Shown in pieces: positions 46,461 through 57,240 of a stretch of 64,000 nucleotides of DNA. Position numbers and translations under genes: made by a program. The notes below the pieces were generated by a model. It did not search any database and had not been told where the DNA came from. It saw only the letters and a list, made by a program, of their open reading frames with translations. Every line of letters begins with the position of its first letter. The first letter of the stretch is position 1. Source of the stretch: Eurosta solidaginis (taxonomy: Eukaryota > Arthropoda > Insecta > Diptera > Tephritidae); NCBI RefSeq assembly GCF_040869045.1, contig NC_090319.1, positions 48,704,779-48,768,778 on the forward strand, given 5' to 3'.

Positions 46461-47572
46461 TTCGTTCAATAATTGATAACGCTACACTACTATGGTCGTA
46501 TGGTCCGCGCTTAAGCTACCCTACCGCCAGGCACTGAGCCCTTTTGCAGTAGTTAAAGCGATGTTCTTCACCACCAGGTCTACATACCAAATGTGCATAA
46601 TGACATAAGTTGCAGCTATAATGTTAAGTTTTGTTAGCCTGCATACCGCCAGCATTTACATCCATAAAGTGCCCTCTTTTCCGCGTTGGCGGCCAACCCG
46701 ACGTTAGATGCCCAGGCGTGTATATCCCGAAACGCCTTATCCAGCTAATTGTTAGGAGGAACTTTCCACTTATGATGACTTCAGCGTCCTCGGTATACGA
46801 CGTAAATTCTACGGTTCACTCGTCACACTGCTTCGCCAGGATGTGAATGGCTTCTTCAACTGTTGTAAGCTAAGCATAAATTTTTCAATTGATTCTTCTG
46901 CTTAAGGTCAAAGAATAAATTGAACACATACCTTAATTGTGTGGAGATAGCTGTTGGATAAATGGTCCACGAGGCAGCTGCGGATTAAAACGAATAATAG
47001 AAAGAGTGCGGTATGTGCTCACTCTTCTTTTGAAATGTTTGAAACTGCGTTAAGCTATGCTGAACGATGGCATCGGATCTAGTATAAATATGATAAGTAG
47101 TTGAAACTTGACGTCATAGAAGGGAAGGGATATCTTGATTCGATGTGATGAATCGGTTGTAATCACACCCCTTAATTGTGATGCAGCTAATCCTGGTGCT
47201 CAGATTGTTCCCATACCTTAATTGTGGAATTGTGTGAAGCATAATATGGTGTTCCAAGGTTGCCAGAGCATCATCAGCGAATTATTTATCCGCAGATTAG
47301 AATGGTATTGGACTCACGATGGAGCTACTATTCAACCGGATACAATTATCCTACCTAGACATTGTATCTTACCAAGGTAAGGCTTTGTAATTGTACAATA
47401 GATTACAGTCTAATTTGGTACTAACGATCGTGCACAAAAGTGTTTGGCAGGAAACATTGAGCCGTCTTAGGGTCGCTGATCACGCAATTAGATCCGTTGT
47501 GTGTTTGACACCGTGAGTTTGAGTCATACGATGGCAGGTACTCACGTTATACAGATACATATTAACGAATTT
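46461..47572. other. No gene recognised
   Basis: CCTTAATTGTG occurs three times (46932, 47170, 47217 regions), the only internal repetition noticed. There are short open frames only. Confidence 0.45.
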
Positions 47573-48242
47573 AGGGTATTTCTATTTATTGGCAACCTTC
47601 TACTAACGTTCGTATCGCTAAATTTTGGAATAAATAACTCCAATATTCAATAATGCAAAATGGTCTTTATTAGACAACTTTGAAAGTACTTCACAATAAC
47701 ACTTATAGTTCGCAACCAATAGCGTGCTTAAATCAAACTGATTAGTGATGCCTCAGCTTGTGCTGCTTTTATATTCTTCGGTTTCCTCGTTCACCCATTT
47801 CTCCTAAGGTCTAGTAATTTCGTGAACCTGATGCTTGTTTACCAGCTATATACACGGATATTTGTAATTTGTATCCATATGCGTGTGTATATGTGAGCGG
47901 CTGATGATGAACTGCGTTTGTGAGTATCTCTCTGTTGCCTTGTATGTATGTGTGTAGATGATGATTGATTTGTTTTTGTACATACTGCTTAATGTTTCTG
48001 TTGCGGTGCCTTTATTTAATAACCTTACTTACTTACTTACTTAATTGGCGCTTAACCGTCTAAACGGTTATGGCCGTCCAACAAGGCGCGCCAGTCGCTA
48101 CTTCGCTCCGCCAACCGGCGCCAATTGGTCACACCAAGGGAGTTTAAATCGTTTTCCACCTGGTCCTTCCAACGGAGTGGGGGCCGCCCTCTACCTCTGC
48201 TTCCATAGGCGGGTTCCGATAGAAACACTTTCTTGGCCGGAG

Positions 48243-49545
48243 CATCATCTGACGGGTACGATAAGTGACTTGTAGAGTATAATTTTCGTTCGCCGAGAGA
48301 GGACTTTACTTTTCAATTGCCTACCTAGTCCAAAGTAGCATTTATTGGCAAGATTGATTCTTCGCTGGATTTCAGTGCTGATGTTGTTGCTAGTGTTGAT
48401 GCTGGTTCCCAAATAAACGAAGTCTTTTACTATTTCGAAATTATGGCTGCCAACAGTACCGTGGTTGCCAAGGCGCATATGCGCTGACTCTTTGCTCGAT
48501 GACAGCAGGTACTTCGTTTTGTCCTCATTCACCATCAAACCCATCTTTACCGCTTCTTTTTCCAGCTTGGAGTAAGCAGAACTAACAGCGCGGGTGTTTA
48601 GACCGATGATATCAATGTCATCAGCATATGCCAGTAATTGCACGCTTTTATAGTATATTGTTCCAGTGCGGTTAAGTTCTGCAGCTAGTATAATTTTCTC
48701 CAGCATCAAATTAAAGAAATCGCACGATAGGGGGTCACCCTGTCTGAAACCTCGTTTAGTTTCGAACGGCTCGGAGAGGTCCTTCCCAATTCTGACTGAG
48801 CTGATGGTGTTGCTCAACGTCATTTTGCACAGCCGTATAAGTTTTGCGGGGAAACCAAATTCAGACATAGCGGCATATAGGCAGCTCCTTTTCGTGCTGT
48901 CGAAGGCGGCTTTAAAGTCGACGAAGAGGTGATGTGTGTCGATTCTCTTTTCACGGGTTTTTTCCAAGATTTGGCGCATTGTGAAAATCTGGTCGATGGT
49001 AGATTTACCAGGTCTGAAGCCGCACTGATAAGGTCCAATCAGCCGGTTCACGGTGGGCTTCAATCTTTCGCACAATACACTTGAAAGGACCTTATATGCG
49101 ATATTAAGAAGGCTGATTCCACGATAGTTGGTGCATTTTGCAGTATCCCCCTTCTTGTGGACTGGGCAAAGAACACTTAGATTCCAACCGTAGGGCATGC
49201 TTTCGTCCGCCCATATTTTGCTAAGAAGCTGCTGCATGCGCCTTACCAACTCCTCGCCGCCGAACTTGAATAGCTCCGCAGGCAATCCTTCAGCGCCCAC
49301 GGCCTTGTTGTTTTTCAATCTGGTTATTGCTATTCTAACTTCGTCATAATCGGGCGGGGGGACATATATTCCATCATCATCGATTGCGGGATCGGGTTCT
49401 TCATCTCTGCGCGGTGAATTGCTGCCTCCATTTAGGAGAGCAGAGAAGTGTTCCCTCCATAATCTAAGCACTCTCTGGACATCAGTTACAAGGTCGCCGT
49501 TTTCATTCCTACAGGAGTTTGCCCCGGTCTTGAAACCTTTCGTCT
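48243..49545 (-). pseudogene. RTE reverse transcriptase domain
   Basis: The frame is open from about 49545 to 48245. Motifs in order: LRLWREHFSALLNGG (49465), AITRLKNNKAVGAEGLPAEL (49330), WNLSVLCPVHKKGD (49170), CTNYRGISLLNIAYKVLS (49120), YQCGFRPGKSTIDQIF (49020), HLFVDFKAAFDS (48925), GFRQGDPLSCDFFNLMLE (48745), the catalytic LLAYADDIDIIG (48620), and FVYLGTSI (48425). After KSLIVPV the frame ends in a stop because the following segment is deleted. The polymerase core looks intact. The copy cannot produce a complete protein because of the upstream frame break and the missing C-terminus. Confidence 0.92.
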
Positions 49546-50809
49546 GTCGCCGTATTTTTGGTAGAATTTTCGGGCGTTATTCCTGGTGGCTAGCAGCTCA
49601 AGCTCCTTGCACTCACGCCTTTCTGCTTCTGCTTTTTTCTTCCTGAAAAGGCGTCTCGCTTCCCTTTTCAACTCACGATAGCGTTCACACACTCCTCTTG
49701 TCGCGCTCGCTTTTAACGTAGCCCTGCAGGCAGCGTCTTTTCTTTCGGTTGCAACGCGGCATTCTTCATCATACCAGTTGTTTTTTCGTGGCCGCCGGTA
49801 ACCAATTTTTTCCTCGGCGGCAGTATGAAGTGCTTTGGAGATATGCTCCCACTGCTCCTGTATTCCTTCAGGATGAGTTGTGCCCTCAGAGAGCAGGTGT
49901 GAGAGTCGAGTTGCGAAATCATTGGCAGTCTGTTGTGATTGAAGCTTTTCGACGTCTAGCTTTCCTTGTGTTTTTTGTTTCTTGTTTTTAGCCGCGTTGA
50001 GGCGGGTGCGTATTTTGGCTGCAACGAGATAATGGTCCGAATCGATGTTAGGTCCTCGGATCGTTCGCACATCTAAAACACTGGAGGCATGCCGTCCGTC
50101 TATCACAACGTGATCGGTCTGATTGCGAGTATTTCGATCAGGAGACAGCCATGTAGCTTGATGTATCTTTTTATGCATGAACCTCGTGCTTGATATGACC
50201 ATGTTTCGAGCACCGGCAAAGTCAATCAGCAGGAGAAGTTTCATTGTGTAGGCTGAACTTTCCGACTGTAGGGCCAAAAACACCTTCTTTGCCCACCCTG
50301 GCGTTAAAGTCACCAAGCACGACTTTTATATCATGACGGGGGCAGCGCTCGTATGTGCGTTCTAATTGTTCATAAAAAGTGTCTTTCACCTCATCGTCTT
50401 TCTCCTCTGTCGGCGCATGGGCGCAGATGAATGATATATTAAAAAATTTTGCTTTTATTCGAATAGCGGCGAGACGCTCGTCCACAGGCGTGAACGCCAG
50501 CACTTGGCGACAAAGTCTCTCTCCCACCACGAATCCGACGCCGAAACTGCGCTTATTCGCATGGCCACTCCAATAGATGTCACAATTTTTTATCTTCTTT
50601 CTTCCTTGCTTCGTCCAACGCATTTCTTGGATGGCGGTGATGTCAGATTTTGCTTTGACGAGGACATCAACCAGCCGGGCATCTGCACCAATCCCATTCA
50701 GGGAGCGGACGTTCCAGGTGCATGCCCTCAATTCATTGTCCTTCAAACGTTTGCCATGGTCGTCATCAATAGAGAGTGTATTTATCCGAGGCTTGTTGTT
50801 ATATTTCAT
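49486..50809 (-). pseudogene. RTE apurinic-type endonuclease domain and linker
   Basis: The start codon at 50809 gives a frame with ACTWNVRSLNG (catalytic Asn) near 50720, AIQEMRW (Glu) near 50640, FGVGFVV near 50550, and VLGDFNARVG (Asp and Asn) near 50300. It then stops at 50222. Another frame takes over near 50240 with FAGARNMVISSTRF, QTDHVVIDGR and SDHYLVAAKIRTRL (Ser-Asp-His). These are the motifs of the exonuclease/endonuclease/phosphatase fold used to nick target DNA. The linker to the RT is rich in Lys, Arg and Glu. A second frame change near 49545 lies in an A run. Confidence 0.92.
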
Positions 50810-51339
50810 TGGAGTACGGTTTTACGTGGCGGGTCCCAAGCCCAGCGCACAACCCGCTCAGCGGGGGTGAAAATGTTACTTGGCACGTTTATATAGCGAG
50901 CCGCTTGCTCCAAGACAGACGCCCGCTTGCAGCCGCACCTAGAGGTGTACAGACGCTGCCGATGAGATATCCCCCGGCTAGCCCTTAAACCGATTATGTC
51001 AGAGTGGCCTAGCCAGGTTGTCGCCTTCTCACATTAGCTCACCGCTAAACGGGTGTTTAGCGGCTACCCACATTTAATAACCTTAGAGATGGTAATATTC
51101 GTCACAATATTATATCTCTTCGGTGGTATGTAGCACCTTTTTTTATTTTATTTTTTATTTTTTACGCGGAATAGTGCTCAATAAGCATTTTAATGTAGAA
51201 AGCTTCACTAATTATTTGTTGGCTGTCTGTGTGAAATCGGTATGCGATTTTTGTTTTGCTTTATATTCGACTTATGTCATTTTGTCGCTTTCATTTTTCT
51301 TAATTTTTAAACCAAACCTAAGTTTGGTTTGATAAGAGT

Positions 51340-52965
51340 AGACAGCGTGTGCGAGCACCAGCGATCTTAGGCCCATAAAGTGTCAGTTGTGATACCACGT
51401 GGATCTCTACCCTACTCAAACCAACAGGTCGATTCAGCAAATCTGAAGAATTCCTTTTGTTCCAAATTAGCCAGATTACAAAGATCATCAAAGAAGGGAG
51501 ATCCCAAAAGTTTCTTCCGCGTTTGCCTAGAGAAGAATAATCGCACTGGAAAAGCTTAACTATCAGTAACTCCTCCTCATCTATACAGCTCCTGCAGTAG
51601 TCATTATAGGGAGCACCCAGCCGTTGTACTTGCCTCAAGTTTGGTATGTGGCCGATTATAAGTCCAACCACCAGAAATACGCCCTCCTACCAAAAAAAGC
51701 AGACTTCCCGTGCGTTTCGCGCCCCATTCAGGCCACACAAACTAAGTGTGAAAGCAAACTTCAAGATTATTTTGTCTCACACCCGCTTTTCTAAGGAAAA
51801 TTCCTTTCATAATAAGCGTAAAGGTAGAAAGCGGTATGCTCAATCCTTTCAATGACGACAGAGCGGAATGGATGTGCCCCATTATTACAAGTTCGTCGGC
51901 CATCTCATTACCGCTATAACCGAGTGTCCAAACACCCATACCAGATTAAGAGAAATTTTCCCAGCAATCTCGTTAACAGATTTGCAGCACATCTCTATTG
52001 TTCTGGACCTGTGTACAGGTGATCACTCCAAGCGCCTTTTGTGCAGCCTGGCTGTCAGATTAAATACTAATTTTATTATAGCCGTGAGAAGCCATTCTCA
52101 GTTGATCAATGGCCTCATTAATAGCTTGGATAAGCTAAAGGATATACTCCACACTAGCTGAGGTGCAAAGACACCGCTACCCACCTTATTACCCAGTTTG
52201 GAGCCGTCAGTATATATCTGCATTCTATCGCTTAGGTCCGCCTGCTCCCTCTACCAATAATCCCTGTCCGGGATGACAACCTCGTACTTCATATCGAAAA
52301 AGATTGTCAGAGCGCAATAGCCCGACGAAGGCGTATCCAGATTCTTAAGATTGGCTGCATGGCCATCCACATTGCTCTCCAGCCGGATAACTCTGGTAGC
52401 CGCAGAGCAGAAAAGACCGCATATTGCTTGGCCATTAAATCTATTTGCAACACATTAAAAAGAGTGTCGAGCGCCTCCGCAGGTGTGGTGTGCCGAGCAG
52501 CCCCACGCAGACTAAAGCACATCTTTGTACTTTCTGGAATACCAATAGTTTTGATTTAGTATCAAGGCTCTTCCACCAGACCAAAGTCCCGTATAAAAGG
52601 ATTTGCCTTACCACAGCAGTGTAGAGCCACATGGTAATATCCGTTTATAGTCCCCAGCATCGCGCAACATCTCCCCTACACCTGAACAGTGACACCGTTT
52701 CTTTCTTCACACGCTACTGAGCGTTTTCCCTTCAGGATAGTTTCCTATCCAGAATTACTCCTAGCTATTTGGCAGAGTCCCTCAGCGTCAGGGTAGTATC
52801 CGCTTTCACCGGCAGCTGGAAAGCTGGTATACAATATTTTCTAGTAAACAAAACCAGTTTAGTTTTGAAAGATAGACCTTTACTTCTCGTTCTCCACCAG
52901 TCGCAAATCAAACATAATATAGTGTGAAATTTCTGTGTTGTATTTGTTAAGCAACAGTGCAAAGA
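51340..52965 (-). pseudogene. LINE ORF2 remnant: RT end and RNase H
   Basis: Reading on the minus strand: KTKLVLFTRKYCIPAFQLPV near 52850, WLYTAVVRQILLYGTLVWW near 52600 (thumb region), EALDTLFNVLQIDLMAKQYA near 52450, then RNase H relics including LGYSGNEMADELV near 51900. A Cys/His C-terminal segment (YCRSCIDEEELL) lies near 51590. The RT catalytic region is not included, and there are many stops. It is an I/LOA-like LINE of a different family from the copy at 44105. Confidence 0.75.
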
Positions 52966-53451
52966 TAATAAAAATGGTTAATTAACTTCATGAAATAAAA
53001 CCCAACAAATATTTTGTGCAAATAAAAGACAACAATGTATTCTAAGCACACGCTTTAGATAAGCATTTTTATCAGCTAAAATTTTATTTGGATTACAAAA
53101 CAAGTAAGAAAGTCTAAGTTCAGGTGAAACCCAACATTACATATCTAGCTGTGCACTCCCTACCCCCTCCAGAAAAACTGGGTATAACGAAAAAGGGGCG
53201 TGGCATCTCCCATACATACATTTATTTATACCCGAACGACGTCGGGTACTCTGCTAGTAATACATATACATATTGTTCTATTTTGAACCCATTTTCGTTC
53301 AAAAAAAGCAAAAAGGATACAGAGGCTACCACTAATGAACTTGAGCAGGTAAAAATGCAGTTAATTCAGTAGTTGTAGCTATGGATAAAACTTGTATACC
53401 AAATTTCGTTCGGATGGGGAGATTTTGTTCGACTTATAGCATTAAAAGTAT

Positions 53452-53896
53452 TGTGGCGAATGTTGACATCAATATGCTGTTAGTTATTCACAACAACAAT
53501 AATGGCAAGCAGCCACACTTATGTGCAAGGCAACGAAGAATATTCCGCTTAAAGCAAAGAAATTATCTCACATACACATATGTATGTAGTCATCAGCTAA
53601 GAGACGAAGTTCTAACTCACACATACATACGAACTGTTCCATCTTCGTGAAAAGTCTAAACATTAGGAGAAATATGCGAACGAAGCAACAGAGAGTATAA
53701 AAGCAGCGCAAGCTGAGGAATAACTATCAGTTTGATTTAAACACGCCAATAGTTGTTAAGTACGTGATGGTGAAGAATAATTGTACTGCTCCAAAATAGT
53801 CTATATAAAGACCATTTGGCAATACGGAATATTGGAGTTATTTATTCGACAGTTAAGTGATTCGATCGCTATCAGAACTTCCCAAAATTCGTTACA
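53452..53896 (+). mobile_element. Solo LTR of a gypsy-related family in copy F
   Basis: The segment starts TGTGGCGAATGTTGACATC, aligned with TGTCACGGATATTAGCATC of the complete element, and ends AAATTCGTTACA, identical to its LTR end. Inside, GAGAGTATAAAAGCAGC is the TATA region (53696), and GGAATATTGGAGTTATTTATTC is shared in shorter form with the other LTRs. GTAT and GTAC flank it. The copy F sequence is continuous across the insertion. Confidence 0.82.
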
Positions 53897-54187
53897 GTAC
53901 TTTAGAAAGAGTAACAAAAAAAGAGGCGGGTTACACCCATTTTCAAAACTTAAGCTCAACCACACCCTACTGAGGTAGAATATCAGTCAAATGTATTTGA
54001 ATACGATAGAGTTATTGCAGATTTTGTTATGCTTAGACCTTTAGGAAAAGTGGGAGTGGTCTTTAACTGATTTTGATTATCTTCAATCAGTCTATATATT
54101 TTGGCAAGTCGCTCTGCCAATTTCAATGTAATACCTTTAAGGCTTTTGATTTACGGCTTGTTAAACCTCCAAATTTTCTTTTTCTAA

Positions 54188-55222
54188 GGCCCAGTTTTTC
54201 AGGAGTTGGTTAAGCTGAGCTTAAACTAAGCTTGCTTGAACTCTAGTCAAATCTAAGCTCCAGTTAAACTACTGAGCAATTTTTCAGTCACAATTTAAGG
54301 GCGTCTTTGGGGTAGGTTTTTTGTACGGCAACATTGGATTTTTATTATCTAGATAATTTGTAGATACGGCAGCAGCGTGATTTTGTTTACCCAGCAAACA
54401 TGGAAAAATATTTCTCCAGCGAAATATAATCTAGTTGCGGAGGTGATATCCAACTTCATTATTTAATTATTCTAAAACCAGTTATTTCTCGAGTTGATAT
54501 CGAACTTCGTTCAACAATCACGGCTTTGATAAATTTTGTAAAATTTAGAGTTCTTGAGTTGATCTCCAACGTTATTATCATTATCAAACTATTATCCAAT
54601 CTTTGCGTGATTTCAAGAAATGTACAGTTCTCAAATGAATATTCAACACATTTCTCCAGTGGATATCCTACATTGGATATCGAGTTGAGATGGAGTTGGA
54701 AACAAAATATACAGGGTGGTACCACCAAAACCAACAGCTTTTTATGGCGAGAGATAAACAGCTGGTTGTTAGCAGTAATGAAGCGTAATTAATCAAAAAT
54801 AAGTTCAATATGTTTTATTTTATTTTCGTGAAAATACTGTAGTATGGAATCTTACATTCGAGTCCAATTAGAGAACCACACGTTTTGAATTAAATTTTTT
54901 TATAAAAAATTCCCTCTTTTGCTGAGTATGCTTTGATTCTCGAGTTGAGCCACTGTTTCGAAATAACTCTTTAGATTTTATAAGTATGCTTAGCTATCAA
55001 CATGAGCTCTAATGGTACTCAAGCCCAAATGCTTGTTGGGTATATTCGACGCCATTTCGAACGAACGCAAACAACTGATAGGTTAACTAGAGTTTAACCC
55101 AGCCAGATCGGTCGCTTAAGCTCAGCTTAAATTTCAGTTAAAGTAGACTGAAAAACTGCACAATAAGTTTAAGCGTAGTTTAACTGAATAACTGAGTTGA
55201 ACTTGTACTGAAAAACCGGGCC
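54188..55222. mobile_element. Harbinger-like element with GGCCC-type inverted repeats
   Basis: The left end GGCCCAGTTTTTCAG and the right end CTGAAAAACCGGGCC are inverted repeats with one mismatch in 15. Further inverted similarity appears in AAGCTGAGCTTAAACT-type segments at both ends. TAA is duplicated at 54185-54187 and 55223-55225. A 3-bp TWA duplication fits PIF/Harbinger. No transposase was recognised in the 1035 bp. Confidence 0.82.
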
Positions 55223-55631
55223 TAAATGTGGGTGGCGCTACGCCCATATTCCACCATTTTTTGGAATTTATGTTTTACGTTATAAATGCACCTATTAAAT
55301 TTCATTATCTTAGCGGTATTCGTTTTTGAATTATCAAATTTTTTCCATTTTCCTAAATTTTCGATATAGAAGAAGTGGGCGTGGGTATCGTCCGTATGCT
55401 GAAGTTGGTGCAGATGTCTCAATATTTACTCAAGTTATCGTGTTAACGGACGGGCGGACGGGCAGAAGGGCGAACGGATGGACGGATGGACATGGTTTAA
55501 TAAAATTTTTCTTCGATACTGATAATTTTTATATATGGAAGTATATATCTATCTCGTTTCCTTTATACTTGTACAACCATTCGTTATCCAATCAAAGTTA
55601 TAATACCCTGTGTACAAGTACAGCTGGGTAT

Positions 55632-56764
55632 AAACAATAACAATTTCAATTGTTATACTTTGCTGTAAACTTGTACGCTACTTCCAGCTGTGTGCTTTGC
55701 GAATTCGCCTTCAAAATCATTTATAAGTTGTTTCATTTCATTTCAATGTGCATTGCATGCCAAGTAATTGAGTAGCACAGCGGGATGTTATAAAAAAATG
55801 TGTTGTAATAAATGATTGTAACACTCAATAAATTTAGAGCAATAAAAAACTATTATCATATGGCAATAAAAAAAATTGAAATTTATGTGTAAATTAATAA
55901 ATGTTAGAAATGCGAATTCAGACAATGACAATGAACTTCTGCCGCCTGAGCATTTGAACAATCAACACTTTCAGAATATTGTGCAATAAAAAGATAATGC
56001 GATGAGAAGTCTCGTATACAAAGCTTTACAATTAGGCCCGGATGTGGTAGTAAGCGACTTAGACACGCACCTACGCCGTTCTGCCTATTTGGAGGATGAC
56101 ATGATGTCAGTAGCCAAGAACTGTCAACTCCCTTAATCCAGGGTGATATGGCGACCATGGTTATTGAAAAATTTACAGCCTGGGGACATACTTGTAGCAT
56201 CAGACAGAGCTTTTCTAATACCGGGCCATCGGGTCGTACGACGAAGGTGATTAAATCTAAAATTTGTACGACGATAAGATTGTGGAAGGAGGGAAATAGC
56301 GTTGCAAATCGAGAAAAAAGAAAACCCGCAGAGAACAAAAAAAAAAAACACTCACACAATACCAGGCAGCGTTTGATGGCCCAACTGTTCGTAGCGGCTA
56401 AGCATAGGCAGCCAACAGACAGAAGAAGTAGGTCAAACCAGTTTTCATGACAACAACTTCGCTGCGAGCAATGCCCATTTCCTCAACCTTACTGAGTAGA
56501 ATGAATATCTGGGCGATAAGAAGAGGCAGCGATCGCCTATAGGCGACGTGCGAGCACCAAGGGGGGGAAAGTTCCAATCCCAGAACTGGGAGGCAAGTGT
56601 CCGCCCTGGCCAGTATAAATACCTCCTAATATATAGAACAGAGCATAGAGTGGTCTTGCCATAGCAAAGAACTATTTCGAGATCGATAAGCTGAAGAGGG
56701 TTAACAAAAATTTTAGCTTAATCAGAAGTTTTAAATGAAAATAGCGCCTCCACAACGGTTGATC
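55632..56764. other. No gene recognised
   Basis: Several open frames of 70-150 codons on both strands overlap at 55904-56450. Base composition here is less AT-rich than around it. I do not recognise any of these frames. A decayed LINE is possible, but no diagnostic motif was found. Confidence 0.4.
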
Positions 56765-57240
56765 ACGATAACATTAACGATGTTAGCTTTTCGATAAAAA
56801 TCGATAATTTTTGTTAACATACCGACAGTGAAATGGTTAAGCCCGATAAGAAATCGATAACTTTCCATATCGAATTAATAACCTTTTTTATAAAAAATCC
56901 TTAATTTTTCAATAAATTTTCGATAGAAAATCAGTGACTTTCCGATAGCATTTTGGTAACGTATCCTTTATAAAACCTTTTATAAAATATCGATAACTTT
57001 TCTATAAATAATCGATAATTTCTCGATATAAAATCGATAATTTTTCGATCAAATATTTATAGCAAAACGACAACTTTTTGATAACAAATCTATAAATAAT
57101 AATATAAAATTTCGACAACAACCCGATTTTTTGTCGCTAAAAAATCGGTAACTCATTCATAACATTTGCTGTCATTAGTAAATTTATAAAACAAATCGGT
57201 AACTTGTCTATGCCTCGACGATAACACAACTTTGACAAAG
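56765..57240 (-). repeat. Degenerate TATCGAT-rich tract, opposite orientation
   Basis: About fifteen ATCGATAA, TCGATAAA or CGATAACTTT motifs occur in some 475 bp, the complement of the TTATCGA motifs at 34195-34620. Spacing is irregular, about 18-30 bp, with T-rich spacers. No coding sequence is present. Confidence 0.65.

Larger units (their letters stand above)
48028..51071 (-). mobile_element. RTE-clade LINE, near full length, internally deleted
   Basis: ATTTAATAACCTTA at 48014-48027 and 51072-51085 is the target duplication. The 5' end at 51071 has a perfect 9-bp stem hairpin (51042-51063). The 3' end is a (TAAG)n tail at 48028. A single ORF for endonuclease and RT is broken by two frame shifts (near 50235 and 49545). 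A deletion of some 270 bases near 48243 removes the end of the RT frame. The clade assignment is from endonuclease-RT order, absence of ORF1 and RNase H, and the short tetranucleotide tail. Confidence 0.9.
47573..51106 (-). mobile_element. Solo LTR of a gypsy-related family, split by an RTE
   Basis: Outside the RTE insertion, 47573-48027 and 51072-51106 together resemble the gypsy LTR at 13252-13954. Shared features are TAACGAATTT at the inner end, ATAAATAACTCCAATATT, GTCTTTATTA (poly(A) signal on the minus strand), a minus-strand ATATAAAAGC TATA motif near 47770, and the GTGACGAATATT outer end. ATAT flanks it at 47569-47572 and 51107-51110. No internal region is present, so this is a product of LTR-LTR recombination. 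Confidence 0.82.
53101..55631 (-). mobile_element. TACTCAG-family element, copy F, decayed and twice interrupted
   Basis: The right end CAAGTAAGAAAG with a decayed hairpin is at 53101. The left hairpin end, with GTACAAGTACAGCTGGGTAT, is at 55631. First-module sequence (minus strand) is clear at 55370-55500. The second module and the 130-bp array are absent or unrecognisable. A solo LTR (53452-53896) and a Harbinger-like element (54188-55222) are inserted. Confidence 0.7.

Noticed and set aside
55904..56450. Overlapping frames of 70-150 codons on both strands
   Set aside because: No motif, no consistent frame across the segment and no repeat or splice context, so neither strand can be supported as coding.
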